Source: an uncultured Bacilli bacterium (lineage in GTDB: Bacteria > Bacillota_I > Bacilli_A > RF39 > UBA660). From it: a DNA stretch of 6,396 nt. The notes under the pieces are model-generated. The model worked only from the letters and a program-made list of their open reading frames with translations, was not told the origin of the DNA and ran no database searches. Shown piece by piece: positions 5,345 to 6,396 of the stretch; positions within the stretch are counted from its first letter, which is position 1; each line of letters begins with the position of its first letter. The position numbers and the translations under genes are program-made. The stretch covers positions 1-6,396 of the forward strand of contig CANROY010000053.1 of NCBI GenBank assembly GCA_947632355.1, given 5' to 3'.

Positions 5345-5371
5345 CCAATTTCGTTAAAATTGGTATTTTTT
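5345..5371 (+). terminator. Second plus-strand terminator-like hairpin
   Basis: CCAATTT (5345-5351) pairs with AAATTGG (5357-5363) around CGTTA and is followed by TATTTTTT. The arm GCCAATTTC (5344-5352) is a direct copy of 5291-5299, so these hairpin arms share sequence. Confidence 0.6.
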
Positions 5372-5411
5372 CAAAAAATTTTACTTTTTTTCTATTAACA
5401 AAATCCAAAAT

Positions 5412-5440
5412 AAAAAAATTCCTATTTTTCAATAAGAATT
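5412..5440 (-). terminator. Terminator of the acidic-tail membrane protein gene
   Basis: On the minus strand AATTCTTATT (5440-5431) pairs over 10 bp (one G-T) with AATAGGAATT (5426-5417) around GAAA and runs into a T tract. It begins 11 bases after the stop codon, so the gene is a single transcription unit. Confidence 0.88.
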
Positions 5441-5450
5441 CTTAAATAAT

Positions 5451-6248
5451 TTATTCCTTATGTTCATTCATAGATGAAATAATATTATCATTGATAGCAT
5501 TATCGCTACGTTTTGGTAAATCAACTCTTTTAGGTAACTCAAATAAGTTTCTTGTTTTATCCAAATCAACTTTATTTTCAGGTTCTTCTACTTTTGTTTC
5601 CTCTTTATCTAAATAAACAGAACTAAACGGAGCAGTAGGTTTTTCTTCTTTTTCTTGTTCTCCAAAAATACCACTTTCTTGTTCTTCAAGAATAACTGGT
5701 GTATTTTCTTCTTGCAAAGTTTGTTCTTCAATTGCATCATACTTACTTAAAACTTCATCAATAGAGGGTTCTTCCTCTACAGTTGAAACTTCACTTTCTA
5801 TATAAGTAGGTTCTTCTATTTGGTCTTCTACATTAATATAATCCGTATTTAAAACTAAATTACTTGTGATAAATGGATCTAAATCTTCCAACTTCTTTTC
5901 TTCAAAGACTTCTAATTCTTCATTTTGAGGTTCCTCTAGTTCACTAGAATTTAAAGGCGTAAATTCCATCGTATCTTCTGACTCTTCTAATACTTTTTCC
6001 TCTTCTATTGCCGGTGTTTCCTCATTTAATACAATGGTTTCCATTGCTTCAGGTGTAGTTGTTTCTTTTGGTTTAATTTCTTCTATTTTTACTTCATTTT
6101 CTTTATTCGTTTCTTTTTCTAATCTTGCTTTTTCATCCTTTTTACCAAAAAATAAGATAACTAAAAAGGAAAAAGCAAGTATGGTAATTACTATAAATAA
6201 ACCTATACCAAAATATTCATTACTATAAAGTTCATTTAAGAATTCCAT
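5451..6248 (-). CDS. Unrecognised single-pass membrane protein with a long acidic tail
   Basis: This is a 265-residue protein that I cannot name. Residues 13-34 form one membrane helix followed by the basic stop-transfer GKKDEKARLEK, so the rest is predicted cytoplasmic. Residues about 45-230 are low in complexity, dominated by Glu with Pro, Thr, Ile and Val, and almost certainly disordered. The last 60 residues look more specific: FSSVYL (208-213), then LFELPKRVDLPKR (235-247) and a short polar end, which may be a docking segment. The layout (N-terminal anchor, charged linker, C-terminal motif) resembles membrane tethers such as ZipA in architecture only; no homology is claimed. The ATG at 6248 has AAGGTGG (6262-6256) seven bases upstream. 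An upstream TTG at 6305 is in frame but is part of the -35 box, so it is not the start. It has its own promoter and terminator. Confidence 0.87.
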   Translation of the reverse strand: MEFLNELYSNEYFGIGLFIVITILAFSFLVILFFGKKDEKARLEKETNKENEVKIEEIKPKETTTPEAMETIVLNEETPAIEEEKVLEESEDTMEFTPLNSSELEEPQNEELEVFEEKKLEDLDPFITSNLVLNTDYINVEDQIEEPTYIESEVSTVEEEPSIDEVLSKYDAIEEQTLQEENTPVILEEQESGIFGEQEKEEKPTAPFSSVYLDKEETKVEEPENKVDLDKTRNLFELPKRVDLPKRSDNAINDNIISSMNEHKE

Positions 6249-6276
6249 ATCATCACCACCTTTTATTCTATTAATA

Positions 6277-6305
6277 AGGATATCATATTCTAAAATTGAA
6301 GTCAA
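6277..6305 (-). promoter_or_regulatory. Promoter of the acidic-tail gene
   Basis: On the minus strand, -35 TTGACT (6305-6300), 17 bases, then TATCCT (6282-6277) preceded by TGA as an extended -10. Transcription would start near 6270, giving a leader of about 22 bases with the ribosome binding site. Confidence 0.75.
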
Positions 6306-6396
6306 TTGTTAAAAAAAGATCTAAAAATAAAATTGAAAGTTCCCGTTATATTAAAAATGGGAAGTAAGTCATTAAAATATTTATGCCGAGAAAACT
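6306..6396. other. AT-rich right edge with no supported gene
   Basis: I see no convincing coding region. TTCCC and GGGAA near 6340-6363 form only a 5-bp inverted repeat. An ATG at 6383 on the plus strand opens a frame that leaves the window, but it has no well-placed ribosome binding site. Confidence 0.4.

Noticed and set aside
4811..5450. CRISPR array or tandem-repeat type III antitoxin RNA
   Set aside because: There are no regularly spaced direct repeats; the complements are hairpin arms of differing sequence.
6249..6305. 19-residue extension of the acidic-tail protein from a TTG at 6305
   Set aside because: That TTG is the start of the -35 box, and AAGGTGG is correctly placed for the ATG at 6248.

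Overview
The window is AT-rich DNA with low-GC codon use (AAA, GAA, TTA, ATT preferred), strong AGGAGG-type ribosome binding sites and compact TTGACA/TATAAT promoters. This points to a low-GC Bacillota (Firmicutes) chromosome, probably a gut-associated member of the Bacilli/Erysipelotrichia side. TGG encodes Trp and TGA is used as a stop, so the genetic code looks standard. I could not assign a genus.

Layout. Positions 1-162 hold two inverted repeats and a promoter. They precede a plus-strand gene (163-780) for an unrecognised protein with a coiled coil followed by a CxH...CxxC putative zinc-binding motif. A bidirectional terminator (791-820) separates it from a block of minus-strand genes. 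Read in transcription order from the right, these are: an unrecognised single-pass membrane protein with a long acidic tail (6248-5451); a 650-base structured intergenic region; a short DUF1016/YhcG N-terminal-domain remnant (4797-4387); a secreted, membrane-anchored D-Ala-D-Ala carboxypeptidase (4303-3086); and a two-gene ABC exporter of the NatA/NatB (YhaQ/YhaP) type (3026-2118 and 2134-821).

How the genes relate. The ABC ATPase and permease overlap by 17 bases and are surely one transcription unit. The carboxypeptidase trims peptidoglycan side chains outside the membrane and lies directly upstream. The -35 box of the exporter promoter contains the carboxypeptidase stop codon, and I see no terminator between them, so read-through is possible.

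Most notable points. (1) A run of ten G (minus strand) lies exactly between the -35 and -10 boxes of the exporter promoter and makes a 19-bp spacer, which is the classical design of a phase-variable promoter. (2) The carboxypeptidase has no ATG, GTG, TTG or CTG upstream of its catalytic SxxK motif. A well-placed ribosome binding site and a perfect signal peptide imply initiation at AUA, unless the base is a sequence error or a mutation. (3) The stretch 4811-5450 carries nested hairpins, two opposed well-formed promoters and several terminators. It looks like a structured RNA with a convergent small RNA beside the DUF1016 remnant, and I cannot match it to a known RNA family.
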